The position numbers were made by a program, and so were the translations under genes. From assembly GCF_016107395.1 (NCBI RefSeq), contig NZ_JAAIKO010000038.1:23081-87080 (forward strand): a stretch of DNA of 64,000 nucleotides, written 5' to 3'. Positions within the stretch are counted from its first letter, which is position 1, and each line of letters starts with the position of its first letter. The notes under the pieces were generated by a model. That model saw nothing but the letters and a program-made list of their open reading frames with translations, searched no databases and was not told the DNA's origin. This DNA comes from Streptomyces fildesensis. GTDB lineage: Bacteria; Actinomycetota; Actinomycetes; Streptomycetales; Streptomycetaceae. This document shows, piece by piece, positions 44,565 to 53,235 of the stretch.

Positions 44565-44602
44565 CCCAGCACCAACCCAGCACGGGAGCGGCGTCCCAGC
44601 AC
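44565..44602. repeat. Three CCCAGCAC direct repeats beside the integrase gene
   Basis: CCCAGCAC occurs at 44565-44572, 44576-44583 and 44595-44602, just downstream of the integrase 3' end. Short repeated sites in this position are typical arm-type binding sites for tyrosine integrases, but this role is inferred. Confidence 0.4.
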
Positions 44603-44620
44603 AGCAAGCGCAGGCACCGG

Positions 44621-45726
44621 TCAGGTCGCCTCTGCCAATGCCGACTGCATGATGCCTCGACATCGGTCCCATGACTCTGGAACGAGGTGACCGTAGATGT
44701 CGACCGTATCGACTTGTGGCCGAGCCAGCGCGAAACCTCGTGAATCGGGATGCCGGCCGCCAGTGCGGTCGAAGCAAAAAAGTGCCTCAACGAGTGCGGA
44801 TGGTATCGCGGCCTGCCCTCTGCATCGACCAAACCGGCGGCCACGCACGCCCTCTTGAAGTAATGGCCGTAGGTATTTGCGGTGGGCATGACCTCCCTCC
44901 CCGGTTCGCGAGGGGCGAAGAACACCTCGACCTGCCGAATCTTCCCCACCGCATTCTGGAAAGTGAGCGGGATCGGAGCCCACACCTGAACATGGGCGTC
45001 GATCTCGGCGCAAAGGAAGGGGGCGGCCGGGACCTCGCGGTACTCCCCCTCTTCTCGGTGCTTCAGAGGTATGAGGCGAGCCTTGCAGTCCTCGCGATAC
45101 GCCCTCCGGCTGACCTGCCAACGAACCCGGATCACGTCGCGGCGTAGGCACCCGACATGGAAGGCCAGAGCTTCGCTGACCCGCAACCCAGCCCCCGCCT
45201 GAAGCCAGACGGTCAACTTGTACCGCTGTGGCATGCACTCATGAAGACGGCGGACCTCGGGAAGAGTCGGAATCTCGTCCTCGTCGACTGCTTGGCTTCC
45301 GGCGGCGTTCTTCACATCCCTGGCCGGATCCTCCCGGATCCGTTTCTCTCTCTTTGCTACCCCTGCGATCGGCCTATGGCCGAGCATCGGTATGAGATGG
45401 TTATCGATAAAGCCCTTGTAATTTACATACGTAGACTCCCCAATTATTCGGCGGGCAAGCCAGTCCTCAGCATAGGCGCCCACTGTAATCTTGCCCGCAT
45501 TGGGGTCAACGTAAAGACCGTCGTCCTTGTCGGTTTCGACCCTCGCCGCGAAGACATCGGCCCCGCCCGGACCCGTCTTCTTGGCGAAGGTTTTTTCGCG
45601 CTGACGCGCTGTCCTACCGCCCGGCTCGCGATATCGCACTGTCCACGAGTGGCCGCAACGGGGCTTCACGCAAGGATATGCGGCGGCCTTCGGATCAGAC
45701 TTGCATCGCTGGAAAACCGTAGCCAT
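44621..45726 (-). pseudogene. Tyrosine recombinase (phage/AICE-type integrase), broken
   Basis: The N-terminus from ATG 45726 is a normal actinobacterial integrase (VRYREPGGRTARQREKTF, AEDWLARRIIGESTYVNYKG). Between GHRPIAGVAKREK and RIREDPARDVK about 50 residues of the core-binding domain are missing, an in-frame deletion near 45355. The catalytic domain keeps R in GAGLRVSEAL, HSLRHFF and WLGHKS. A one-base deletion near 44714 then throws it out of frame before the nucleophile tyrosine; that tyrosine (DIYGHLVPE) and the tail QSALAEAT lie in the next frame, ending at 44621. Both lesions should abolish recombination, so the element is not self-mobile through this gene. Confidence 0.85.
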
Positions 45727-45764
45727 GCGTGGCACCTTTCGGCTATATAACGGCAGAGCAGCCG

Positions 45765-45947
45765 TTATCCGTAGTTGTCATCAAGGTAGGCAATGATGTC
45801 GCGCTCGCGAAACCGCAAAAGGCGGCCGACTTTCTGAGCCTTGAGCCCCCATGCCCGATACTTGTTCTTCACGGTGGTCTCGCTGACTTTCAGCCAGGCG
45901 GCAACTTCTTCCGGTGTGAGCAGGCGATTGCTCCCCGCGGCGGTCAA
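45765..45947 (-). CDS. Excisionase-like helix-turn-helix protein
   Basis: A 60-residue AlpA/Xis-type winged-helix protein: LLTPEEVAAWLKVSETTVKN, then GLKAQKVGRLLRFRERDIIAYL. The start is TTG 45947, with GAGAGGTGA in front. It lies 38 bases upstream of the integrase on the same strand, the usual xis-int order of actinomycete integrative elements. It appears intact although the integrase is not. Confidence 0.85.
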   Translation of the reverse strand: MTAAGSNRLLTPEEVAAWLKVSETTVKNKYRAWGLKAQKVGRLLRFRERDIIAYLDDNYG

Positions 45948-47027
45948 CTCGTCACCTCTCCGCCTACCTCAGCGGAGCCATTCGGTCGACACTGCATTAC
46001 GTGACTCTCCATCGTGCAGAGGCGCCGTTGCAGTTCAGCGACGGGCACCGCGGTGATCTGGGTAGCAGCGAACGGTGCCGTTCTCCTAAGTCACGACGCT
46101 GGCACAATGCGCTGCACCGCTCCAGCTCCGCCGCCAAGCGCAGCTGATGCGAACTCTTCGATGGTCCCCACAATCGCCGGTTTGGCTAACCGGCGATTGT
46201 CGTCTATGTTGCGCGCCACATCAGCAGGTAAGGCAAGCCGTCGGACCGGCCGCAGCCAGGAAGCCAGCCTTCACGGACCCTGTGCCGGGGCCGCATCGTC
46301 CGTGACGATCTCCAGCGGGCCGTTTAGCGTTCAGGCTTCGCCCCCGACACGCGCAGTGGCGCCCACAGCACAGCTCGCATGGAGAGTTGCGGCTCCGGCA
46401 TGCGCCACTGATGTCTCTTGACCGCCGGGTCGCTGCGGTACCCACGTTGCAGGAGATCCTCATCAACAGGCTGGCCGCATAGACAGAGGGCATAGCGCGG
46501 TGGGTACGGAGCGGTACTCCCCTGCCTTCTGCCTAAAGCACTCATCCCGCGGCGCTTCGAGAGGGCGGGGAGACGAAGCGAGAGGATTGGATCGTAGGAT
46601 TCAGCAGACGAGCCTCCTAGGGCAAGGATAAGAAAAGCGAGGCGAATCCTGTGCAGTTCGGTGTCTCGAAAAATATGGGCACCCCCACACAGGGGCAATT
46701 ACCTGTCCGCCATGGTGTTTTTCCGGATCATGCAATGTTGGCATGCTTTCGGTGAAAGCTTCCAGTCCTTGCGAGCTCTTTCTTGTCTGCCGTGGGCGAA
46801 TACTCAGCGAACATTCGGCTGAGACGCGGGTAGTTGGTCAAGAGCCGAGCAAGACTGGCCGCGCCCGAGACGGCACCGGAGCTCCGACACTCCCCTTCGC
46901 ACGTTCCCACGTGCTGTCCCCCGTCGCCCGGTGGGTCACGTCCGCTGGCGCGGTATATCGACGGCCACTCGGTGATCTCGTCTTTGACACTATGAGGCTT
47001 TTCCAACCTGGCGGCGTAGCAAGTTAG
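45948..47027. other. Gene-poor remnant of the integrated element
   Basis: About 1.1 kb with lower GC than the surroundings and no reading frame that looks like a natural protein on either strand. It contains one perfect hairpin (46170-46200). It was probably part of the former prophage or integrative element and is now degraded. Confidence 0.5.
46170..46200. repeat. Perfect 13-base inverted repeat
   Basis: ACAATCGCCGGTT and AACCGGCGATTGT flank a five-base loop TGGCT. It lies 223 bases upstream of the excisionase-like gene. It could be a terminator of a lost upstream gene or a protein-binding or replication site of the element. Nothing else in the region explains it. Confidence 0.6.
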
Positions 47028-47147
47028 TTGGCTGGAGGCGACGTTGAGGGAGAGGTGCAGCTCCCGGCAGACGGGTTGTCGACCAAGAACTCGGCGCCTC
47101 CGTCGTCCTCAGCCATTGCCGGCACCCTGAACCGGTCCCGCGAGGCC

Positions 47148-47315
47148 GGCGTGCGGTTCATGGAGGTCTTCGAAAGGCCTGGCTGCGGGTGGGCCAGTCA
47201 CCAGGACCCCGACAAGGCGACCGGGACGCTATGCAGCATTGAGGAAGCGGCGGCCTGGCCCATCTCGCACCCGCGCTGCGGACGGGCGTTCGGCCCCCGC
47301 CCAGATGAGGTTTAG
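47148..47315 (+). pseudogene. C-terminal scrap of a phage head (MuF/minor-capsid-like) protein
   Basis: The frame contains FMEVFERPGCGWASHQDPDK followed by an EEAAAWPISHPRC segment and FGPRPDEV at the stop. A cysteine/histidine-rich ending of this kind (ERPGCGW, DPDK, ISHP-x-C, FGPRPD) is one I associate with actinophage head-morphogenesis proteins. No proper start or upstream domain is present, so it is a fragment. Its presence supports a prophage origin of the neighbouring integrase. Confidence 0.4.
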
Positions 47316-47332
47316 GCGGGATCGGCGTCAAA

Positions 47333-48038
47333 TCAGCGGGTCGTGCGCAGGTCGTTGAACGCTGCCCCCACTCCGGAAGGCCCATACGCGGCAAGCGCCC
47401 ACAGAGCAGAGATCTTCGCCGCTCCGGCCCACAGGTCCTCGGCGGCTGGCGGACGGAATACGTGGACGTTGAGCTCCCGCTCCGCGAAGGGGCGTCGGTC
47501 GAGGTATCGCAGGCCGCCTGTGCCGCAGAGGTAGGTGTCGGCGCCGACCGCCGTAGTGAGGTCAGCCAGACGTACCGAGCGGTCCGAGGAAGCGGCGAGG
47601 TCACTGCTGCGCACGACGGAGCCGCGCCAGCCCAGGAGGTTCAGCAGGCAACGGTGGTGGCCTCGGCGACGGCTGCTGTGCCAGCGGTTTCAGCGATGGT
47701 GCGGACGGCTGGTTCGAGCGCAGCATGCAGCACCTGCCAGTGGGGGCTGGCGCGGTAGTGCTGCGCGGGTAGCTGGTGGAGGCGGCGGGCCGCGCGCTGC
47801 GGGTCCGCGAGTCGAGCATCGCGGATCAACGTTGCGCGGCCGTGCGGGAGGTGGGTCTCGAGGAGAGCCACTGGTGCTGCTGCGGGTCATCGAGTGCGGC
47901 GAGGCGGGCCCGGTGCTGGTAGTCGCGGCGGACGAACTGGACATCATCGAGGACCACCCAGACGTCAGCCACGTAGAGCTTCGCCAGTGTGGAAAGGCGG
48001 GGCAGGAGGTTGGGCTGATGAATCGCGCACGTGCGCAC
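47333..48038 (-). pseudogene. WbqC-family protein, two frameshifts
   Basis: Three adjacent frames reconstruct one WbqC-like protein. The first gives RTCAIHQPNLLPRLSTLAKL and ADVWVVLDDVQFVRRDYQHR. After a shift near 47862 it continues THLPHGRATLIRDARLADPQ, HYRASPHWQVLHAALEP. After a second shift near 47645 it ends LLNLLGWRGSVVRSSDLAAS, TYLCGTGGLRYLDRRPF and the stop at 47333. Intact members are about 230 residues and of unknown or glycan-related function. It starts about 28 bases after the YdcF gene and was the last gene of that operon. Confidence 0.8.
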
Positions 48039-48066
48039 CGGCGGTGCACTCAAGAGCGCGGCATGG

Positions 48067-48732
48067 TCAGGCGGGCAGGAGCCAGCTGTCGTAGCCGCGG
48101 GTGCGGAGGCGGTCGAAGGCATCGCGGACCCTTTCCGGAACGTGCTGCTCGATGGCGAAACCGCGCTTGGGGTACTCCATCACCCGTTCCATGTCGCCCA
48201 TCAGCATGTCGATGAACTGCTTCTCGTCATCGTGCGTCTTGACGTACTCGTCGTACGTCAAGGGCTGGGAGACGCAGACTGGCTCCACCTCGGGCCACAG
48301 CTTGCGGCACGTCGCGTAGGCGCGGCGCTGCATATAGGGCATGGAGATCAAGAGCAGGGTGGTTACTGCGATGCCTGCGTTCTCCAGCACCTCGCGGGAG
48401 AAGCCGATGTTCTGACCGGTGTTGGTGGCCTTGGGCTCCAGCAAGATCGCCGCATCCGGCACCCCCAGGAAGAGCGCGTGCTCGCGGTAGTGGTTGGCCT
48501 CGCCGCGGGGGAACCTAGCCTTGGTGGCCGTGCTGGTGTCGCCGGTGAATACCACGGTGGGGAACATGCAGGCGTGATAGAGGTCGGCGGTGTTGGTGGC
48601 CACACCGAGATCGAGGCTGCCGAGGGTGATCGCGGCGGAGCACGGCCTCAGCTCGTGGCCCATCTGGTGGAAGTCCCAGATGGCGCGGGCGTCAGCTCGA
48701 TCCGCGTCGCTGATTGGGGCCTGGTCAGTCAC
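48067..48732 (-). CDS. YdcF family protein (DUF218)
   Basis: A 221-residue DUF218/YdcF-type protein without the membrane anchor seen in SanA. Typical signatures are AITLGSLDLGVATNTADLYH, PTVVFTGDTS, YREHALFLGVPDAAILLEPK and ATNTGQNIGFSREVL. Members may bind nucleotides or SAM; the reaction is not established. It starts at GTG 48732, which overlaps the XRE regulator stop as GTGA, and is followed by the broken WbqC gene. This trio often accompanies FxLD lanthipeptide genes in Streptomyces, to my knowledge. Confidence 0.85.
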   Translation of the reverse strand: MTDQAPISDADRADARAIWDFHQMGHELRPCSAAITLGSLDLGVATNTADLYHACMFPTVVFTGDTSTATKARFPRGEANHYREHALFLGVPDAAILLEPKATNTGQNIGFSREVLENAGIAVTTLLLISMPYMQRRAYATCRKLWPEVEPVCVSQPLTYDEYVKTHDDEKQFIDMLMGDMERVMEYPKRGFAIEQHVPERVRDAFDRLRTRGYDSWLLPA

Positions 48733-49796
48733 GTGTACTCCTTGCTATTGCGAACGGTCTTGATGCTTCGCAGTTGGTGTTTCAGGCCGTATTGGGTGGC
48801 GATGTCCGATGCCCGGTCGAGCACGGTGTTCCCGGCGCTGCGGGTGGCCGGATCAGTGAGCAGGATGTGGCCGTGCGCAGTTTCGATCTGGACGCGCTGG
48901 AGTGGGGTCTCGAAGCGCCCATTGCTGCGAGCCGTATCGATGTAAGCCAAGGCCCGGGTGAGGTCGCCAACGCCGCGGTGCGCAAGTGCGAGCTTCTGCT
49001 GGGCGGTCGCCCAGTCCTCCGGTTCGTCCAGTTCCTCGAACCACTGGGCCGCCTGCCCCATGACCTGGATGGCGAACTCATTTCGGCCGTCCTTGGCCAG
49101 AGCTGTGCCGATCCACAGTTGGGCACGGGCGCGGTCGGCCGAGCCGAGCCTTTCGTCGCCGGTGAGCTGTTTATAGAGGGAGGCCGCTGGGGTGAGGTGT
49201 CCGGCCATCTCGGTGACCACCGCGAGGGAGAGTTCGATCTGCGCGGCTCGGCGGGGGATGTCGAGTTCGGTGAATACGTCGTGGGCGTCGGAGTAGAGCC
49301 GCTTGGCGGTCATCAAGTCCTGAAGGGTGCCCTGGAGGCGGCGCAGGTCGCCGGACAGGACCAACGAGCGCCCGTACAGGTACAGGCCACGATCGTCGAG
49401 CTCGCGCGCTTGGGCGCGGCCGAGCCAACGTTCCAGAAGGGTGGCGGCGAAGGAGAAGTCCTGGCGGTCGAGACACACCACGATCCGCTCCAGATCCTCC
49501 GTCCAAGTCTCGTGGTCGGCGATCGTGGGCGACGAAGTTCCCCTCGGTCGCTGCCCCGAGGACAACCCGAGGAACTGCTCGAATCGGGCTTGTGCGGCAG
49601 CATCAGAACGAGCGAGGGCTGTGTCGAGGATGGCTTGCGTATCGGGCCATGGACCGGTGGCCGCGCCCAACTTCTCCCACTTGGAGACAGTGCGGATGCC
49701 GACGCCGAGGTGCGCTGCGTAGGCACGCACGCTCATGCGCAGCGCCTGTCGCAGCAAGCCTGCCTCGTGGCCGGTCCATCGCCTCACGCTCACCAC
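48729..49796 (-). CDS. XRE-type regulator with TPR-like C-terminus
   Basis: A 355-residue regulator. GTG 49796 is chosen because AGGAGGGAGG lies six to seven bases upstream; the longer ATG start at 49820 lacks a site. Residues about 5-55 are a helix-turn-helix (WTGHEAGLLRQALRMSVRAY, AAHLGVGIRTVSKWEKLG). The remainder is a helical array of TPR-like repeats (LYLYGRSLVLSGDLRRLQG, ARAQLWIGTALAKDGRNEFA), likely sensing a peptide or partner. It is divergent from the 49952-51790 operon across 155 bases and probably controls the lanthipeptide locus. Confidence 0.85.
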   Translation of the reverse strand: MVSVRRWTGHEAGLLRQALRMSVRAYAAHLGVGIRTVSKWEKLGAATGPWPDTQAILDTALARSDAAAQARFEQFLGLSSGQRPRGTSSPTIADHETWTEDLERIVVCLDRQDFSFAATLLERWLGRAQARELDDRGLYLYGRSLVLSGDLRRLQGTLQDLMTAKRLYSDAHDVFTELDIPRRAAQIELSLAVVTEMAGHLTPAASLYKQLTGDERLGSADRARAQLWIGTALAKDGRNEFAIQVMGQAAQWFEELDEPEDWATAQQKLALAHRGVGDLTRALAYIDTARSNGRFETPLQRVQIETAHGHILLTDPATRSAGNTVLDRASDIATQYGLKHQLRSIKTVRNSKEYT

Positions 49797-49951
49797 GGGG
49801 CGCCTCCCTCCTGCCGCCATGGAATCACGGACGGTATGCGAGCGGCCACGGAAGTGCCACAAAGGTGCAACAGCCGTTCATTCCCTGTGGGGTGGGACCG
49901 CGTCAGGCTCGAAGGGTTCAGTCCACCCGTCCCGTTGTGGAGGTCAGCCGC

Positions 49952-50398
49952 GTGGTCCCCCTCACTGAGCACTGCCCCGTCCCCCACCCGGACGTGTACG
50001 GCTTCGTGCGGCTGACGCGCACGACGCGGGGCCGCCGTCTCGCCTTGTCGGCCGTCTTGGATGACTACTGCCGAACTCACGAGCTGAGGATGGCGGCCCT
50101 GTTCGTCGAGCACGCCCCCGACGACTTCTACTCGCCGGCTTTCGTCGGACTCCTCGATACCCTCGCCTTGGCGGACGCCTACGGTGTCGTTGTCCCTTCT
50201 CTCGTCCACCTCGGCCCCGCCCGAACGGCCACTGATCGCGCGCGGATCATCCTCAGCGCCGGCGCCCGGTTGATACAGGTCCGCTTAACCGCCACCGGCA
50301 TGCGCCCGGTCGGCACGGGCGTCATCGCCGCGCATCGGACCTCGGCCTTGAAAGTGTCGCGTCTCCTCCGCACCAGACGAGAGGAGCCGCTCTCATGA
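49952..50398 (+). CDS. Recombinase-fold-like small protein
   Basis: A 148-residue protein starting at GTG 49952 behind GGAGG. It resembles the N-terminal fold of serine recombinases (VYGFVRLTRTTRG, VLDDYCRTHELRMAALFVEH, FVGLLDTLALADAYGVVVPS), but the catalytic serine of the YxRxS motif is a threonine in this reading and no DNA-binding domain follows. It therefore looks like a regulatory or inactive relative. The stop overlaps the next gene start, forming an operon of four genes. Confidence 0.6.
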   Translation: MVPLTEHCPVPHPDVYGFVRLTRTTRGRRLALSAVLDDYCRTHELRMAALFVEHAPDDFYSPAFVGLLDTLALADAYGVVVPSLVHLGPARTATDRARIILSAGARLIQVRLTATGMRPVGTGVIAAHRTSALKVSRLLRTRREEPLS

Positions 50399-50886
50399 CC
50401 CGGGTAACGCGCTCAGCGGCGAGCATCACCACCCCCACCGCGGCCATTCCTGGCGTGGCCGAGCCCATCTGCGACGAGTTCGCGGTGCGGATCTCCAGCG
50501 GCGCGGCGGCTGGCGGCGCACTCGAACGGGACCCTGACGGCCAGTGGGTGGGACGGCTTCGCCGCATCAGTACGTCCAAGCTGCGGTCCTGGGGGCTGGT
50601 TGCGCTCCTGGATGACGCCAAGCTGCTGGTCAGCGAGCTCGTCACCAACGCCTTGCGGTACGGCGAGGGTGGAGAAATCGAGTTCCGCCTCGTCATCACC
50701 CTCCAGGGCCTGTTGCTCGCGGTCAACGATGGCTCCGCCCTCCGCCCGCAGTTGCGTGTGGTGGGCGACTCCAGCGAGACCGGCCGCGGCCTCTTCCTCG
50801 TTGCTGCCCTTGCCGACGACTGGGGGGTCAGCGCCGACGGTACGACGACCTGGTGCACGCTGAGCCTTCCGGGGGCGGACCGATGA
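50395..50886 (+). CDS. HATPase_c_2 anti-sigma-factor-like ATP-binding protein
   Basis: A 163-residue RsbW/SpoIIAB-type ATPase domain with the N-box in LLVSELVTNALRYGEG, LLLAVNDGS and the GRGLFLVAALADDWGV lid region. Streptomyces encodes many of these single-domain proteins; they may act as anti-sigma kinases or ligand sensors. Start and stop overlap neighbours by four bases each, so expression is coupled with the recombinase-like, DUF6415 and DUF6302 genes. Confidence 0.88.
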   Translation: MTRVTRSAASITTPTAAIPGVAEPICDEFAVRISSGAAAGGALERDPDGQWVGRLRRISTSKLRSWGLVALLDDAKLLVSELVTNALRYGEGGEIEFRLVITLQGLLLAVNDGSALRPQLRVVGDSSETGRGLFLVAALADDWGVSADGTTTWCTLSLPGADR

Positions 50887-51359
50887 CCGTTCGCACTCAC
50901 CACCGCAGGTTGGCGTGCCCTGCGACGACCGGACCGCAGGCCGCCGAACCCGAAGCCCAGACCGTCACCCCGTGGAAACCTCCGCTGGACGCTGCTGGCC
51001 TGACCGACGTGCATGGCCTGTTGCTCCGCTGGGCCTGGACTGCGCATGAGAGCGAAGACCTCCTTGACGACGTCGCCACGGCCTTGGACGACATCGCCCC
51101 TTCCGAGGACGTCATCGAGGACTTCGTTCAGCGATCCCGCGGCCACCTCATGAGGCTCGTGAACATCGCTGTTTCCACTCGGGCATGGCAGGAGTCGGCC
51201 TACGCGAACACGCTCATTCAGCGGGCGCGCACCTTGCGGGCAAGCGAGATGCCTGGCGACTACCGTCACGCCGTGCTGCATCTGCGGCAGATGGGATGGG
51301 TCGTCGGCGAGTTACTGGACCAGCTGGTCGCGTTCGACTCCATCAAGGGGGTGGCGTGA
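50883..51359 (+). CDS. DUF6415-family protein
   Basis: A 158-residue all-helical protein I place in DUF6415, a group called natural-product biosynthesis associated: GLLLRWAWTAHESEDLLDDV, SRGHLMRLVNIAVS, ANTLIQRARTLRASEMPG and ending GELLDQLVAFDSIKG. No catalytic motif is visible. Overlaps both neighbours (ATGA and GTGA). Confidence 0.75.
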   Translation: MTVRTHHRRLACPATTGPQAAEPEAQTVTPWKPPLDAAGLTDVHGLLLRWAWTAHESEDLLDDVATALDDIAPSEDVIEDFVQRSRGHLMRLVNIAVSTRAWQESAYANTLIQRARTLRASEMPGDYRHAVLHLRQMGWVVGELLDQLVAFDSIKGVA

Positions 51360-51790
51360 CCGTCATCCGCCCGCTTATCCCGCGCCTTGTTCCGGCACGG
51401 CTCGCCTACGACTTCGAGTACATCGGCAGTCGTCTCGCTGATCCGTCGCTGCTTGATCACGCCGTAGCCGTCTGCGTCCACCGGGCACCGCTCCTGGCCG
51501 TCCCCGTGGGCGGAGCGCGCCGTGGCGGATTCATGTCTTTCGACCTGCTGATCCTGGCGGAGGAGACACGCGGCCTCTTGGAGGGCCTACCGGGCTTCCC
51601 CGACCTGCGTCTTCGCCCCTCCCCCTACCGCGACACCTGCCACTTGGTCGAGTGGGGCGGCCGACCGCCGGCCTGCGACTACGACGACGCGGCGCGCGGC
51701 CGGTTCTACGGCTACAGCAAGGCCGCTGTCCGCGCGGCATGCCAACCCGCCCGGTCGGCCGCTGCCGCTGACCATAGCCACCGCTCGTAG
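51356..51790 (+). CDS. DUF6302-family protein
   Basis: A 144-residue protein starting at GTG 51356 that I place in DUF6302: YDFEYIGSRLADPSLLDHAV, APLLAVPVGGARRGGFMSFD, GFPDLRLRPSPYRDTCHLVE and GRFYGYSKAAV. Function unknown; the family occurs in Streptomyces regulatory neighbourhoods. Last gene of the four-gene operon, 126 bases before the FxLD methyltransferase. Confidence 0.75.
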   Translation: MTVIRPLIPRLVPARLAYDFEYIGSRLADPSLLDHAVAVCVHRAPLLAVPVGGARRGGFMSFDLLILAEETRGLLEGLPGFPDLRLRPSPYRDTCHLVEWGGRPPACDYDDAARGRFYGYSKAAVRAACQPARSAAAADHSHRS

Positions 51791-51916
51791 GTCCTGACGT
51801 GACCGATCGGACCGACGGGCGGTTACCCACCCGGCGCGGGCAGCTTGCCCTCGTTTCCCGCGCCACCCTGCAAAATCCGCTCGAAGCATGGCGCAACGCC
51901 ACGAAGGAGATCACTG

Positions 51917-53161
51917 GTGGTTAACGTCCCCGGCATGACGACCGACACGGGCCAAGCAGCTCTCAACGAACAGCAATTGCGTGACGCCATGGTGCAGAGC
52001 CTCATCGAGTTTGGAGCTGCCCGGGACCCCCGCGTCGTTGCCGCCTTCCGTGCCGTCCCGCGGCACCTGGCCACCCCCGAGGTGGAGCCAGCCAAGTCGT
52101 ACGATGCGGAGTTCGCGGCCGTGACGAAGACGGATGCCACCGGCGTGGACATCAGCTCAGTTTCGGCCCCGAGGGTCCAGGCCATGCAGATCGAGCAGGC
52201 CCGGATCGAGCCCGGAATGGCCGTGCTGGAGGTCGGCTCCGGCGGCCCCAACGCGGCTTACCTCTCCGAGATGGTGGGGAAGGAGGGCCACGTGGTCACC
52301 ATGGACATCGACTCCGAGGTGACGGACCGGGCAACGACCTTCCTCACAGCGGCTGGCTACCAGAACGTCACCGTTCTCACCGCCGACGCGGAAGAGGGCG
52401 CCCCCGACCACGGACCCTTCGATCGGATCGTCGTCACGGTGCAAGCCGCCGACATCCCTCCTGCCTGGATGCAGCAACTCAAGGAGGGTGGTCGGCTCGT
52501 CGTCCCCCTGCGGATGCGCGGCCTGACGCGCACCGTCGCCTTCGTCCGCGAGGGCGATCACCTGGTCAGCGACGGCTTCGAGCTGTGCGGCTTCGTCCCG
52601 ATGCAGGGCGCTGGCGAGAACCGCGTAGGGCTTGCCGTCCTGCACGACACGGAGGGCGAGGAGATCGGCCTGCGCATCGACGGCCACCCCGAGCCGGACA
52701 CCAAGGCGCTGTCCGAGGCGCTGTTCGCGCCACGGGCAACGGCGTGGTCGGGGGTAACTCTGGGCGGCATGGAGTCCAACGAGCACCTGGACTTGTGGTT
52801 GACGACGGCGCTGGACAACCTGCCACTGCTGGCAGCCAAGCCCGGCGCCCGCAAACGCGGGCTGGTCGCCTCTGCCTCGCCCCTCGGTGTCCCGACCCTC
52901 GTAGAAGGCGGCAGCTTCGCCTACCGCACCGTGCGGGCCACGGAAGAAGAGGACCGCTTCGAGCTGGGCGCGATCGGGCACGGCCCGCACGGGGAGCAGC
53001 TTGCCCAGCGCGTCGTCTCCGAGATCCAGACCTGGGACCGCGAGCACCGCAGCGACCGCGCCCACATCGAGGTCCGCCCGGCGGGCACGCCGGAGGACCG
53101 ACTCCCCGCCGGACGCCGCATCGAGCGACGGCACACGCGGGTCACGATCACCTGGCCCTAG
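51917..53161 (+). CDS. FxLD-system protein-isoaspartate-type O-methyltransferase
   Basis: A 414-residue SAM methyltransferase of the 'methyltransferase, FxLD system' type. GTG 51917 has AAGGAGA six bases upstream. The N-terminal two-thirds is a PCMT-like domain (VPRHLATPEVEPAKSYD, SSVSAPRVQAMQIEQARIEP, VLEVGSGGPNAAYLSEMVG, GPFDRIVVTVQAADIPPAW, LKEGGRLVVPLRMRG). A family-specific C-terminal extension of about 200 residues follows. Related enzymes methylate an aspartate in a lanthionine-containing peptide, giving a succinimide and then isoaspartate. The 62-residue precursor begins 74 bases downstream. Confidence 0.9.
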   Translation: MVNVPGMTTDTGQAALNEQQLRDAMVQSLIEFGAARDPRVVAAFRAVPRHLATPEVEPAKSYDAEFAAVTKTDATGVDISSVSAPRVQAMQIEQARIEPGMAVLEVGSGGPNAAYLSEMVGKEGHVVTMDIDSEVTDRATTFLTAAGYQNVTVLTADAEEGAPDHGPFDRIVVTVQAADIPPAWMQQLKEGGRLVVPLRMRGLTRTVAFVREGDHLVSDGFELCGFVPMQGAGENRVGLAVLHDTEGEEIGLRIDGHPEPDTKALSEALFAPRATAWSGVTLGGMESNEHLDLWLTTALDNLPLLAAKPGARKRGLVASASPLGVPTLVEGGSFAYRTVRATEEEDRFELGAIGHGPHGEQLAQRVVSEIQTWDREHRSDRAHIEVRPAGTPEDRLPAGRRIERRHTRVTITWP

Positions 53162-53235
53162 CCCCTCCTCGGGCGCACGGCCAGGCAGCACAGCACGCAA
53201 GGCACATCCCTACCCACCTCTTCTGGAGGCATGAG

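Noticed and set aside
46014..46698. Several 90-135 codon frames in the integrated-element remnant
   Set aside because: None shows a recognisable motif, ribosome site or consistent codon bias; treated as non-coding decayed DNA.
49952..50398. Active serine recombinase
   Set aside because: The catalytic serine position is threonine and no DNA-binding domain follows, so it is listed only as recombinase-fold-like.
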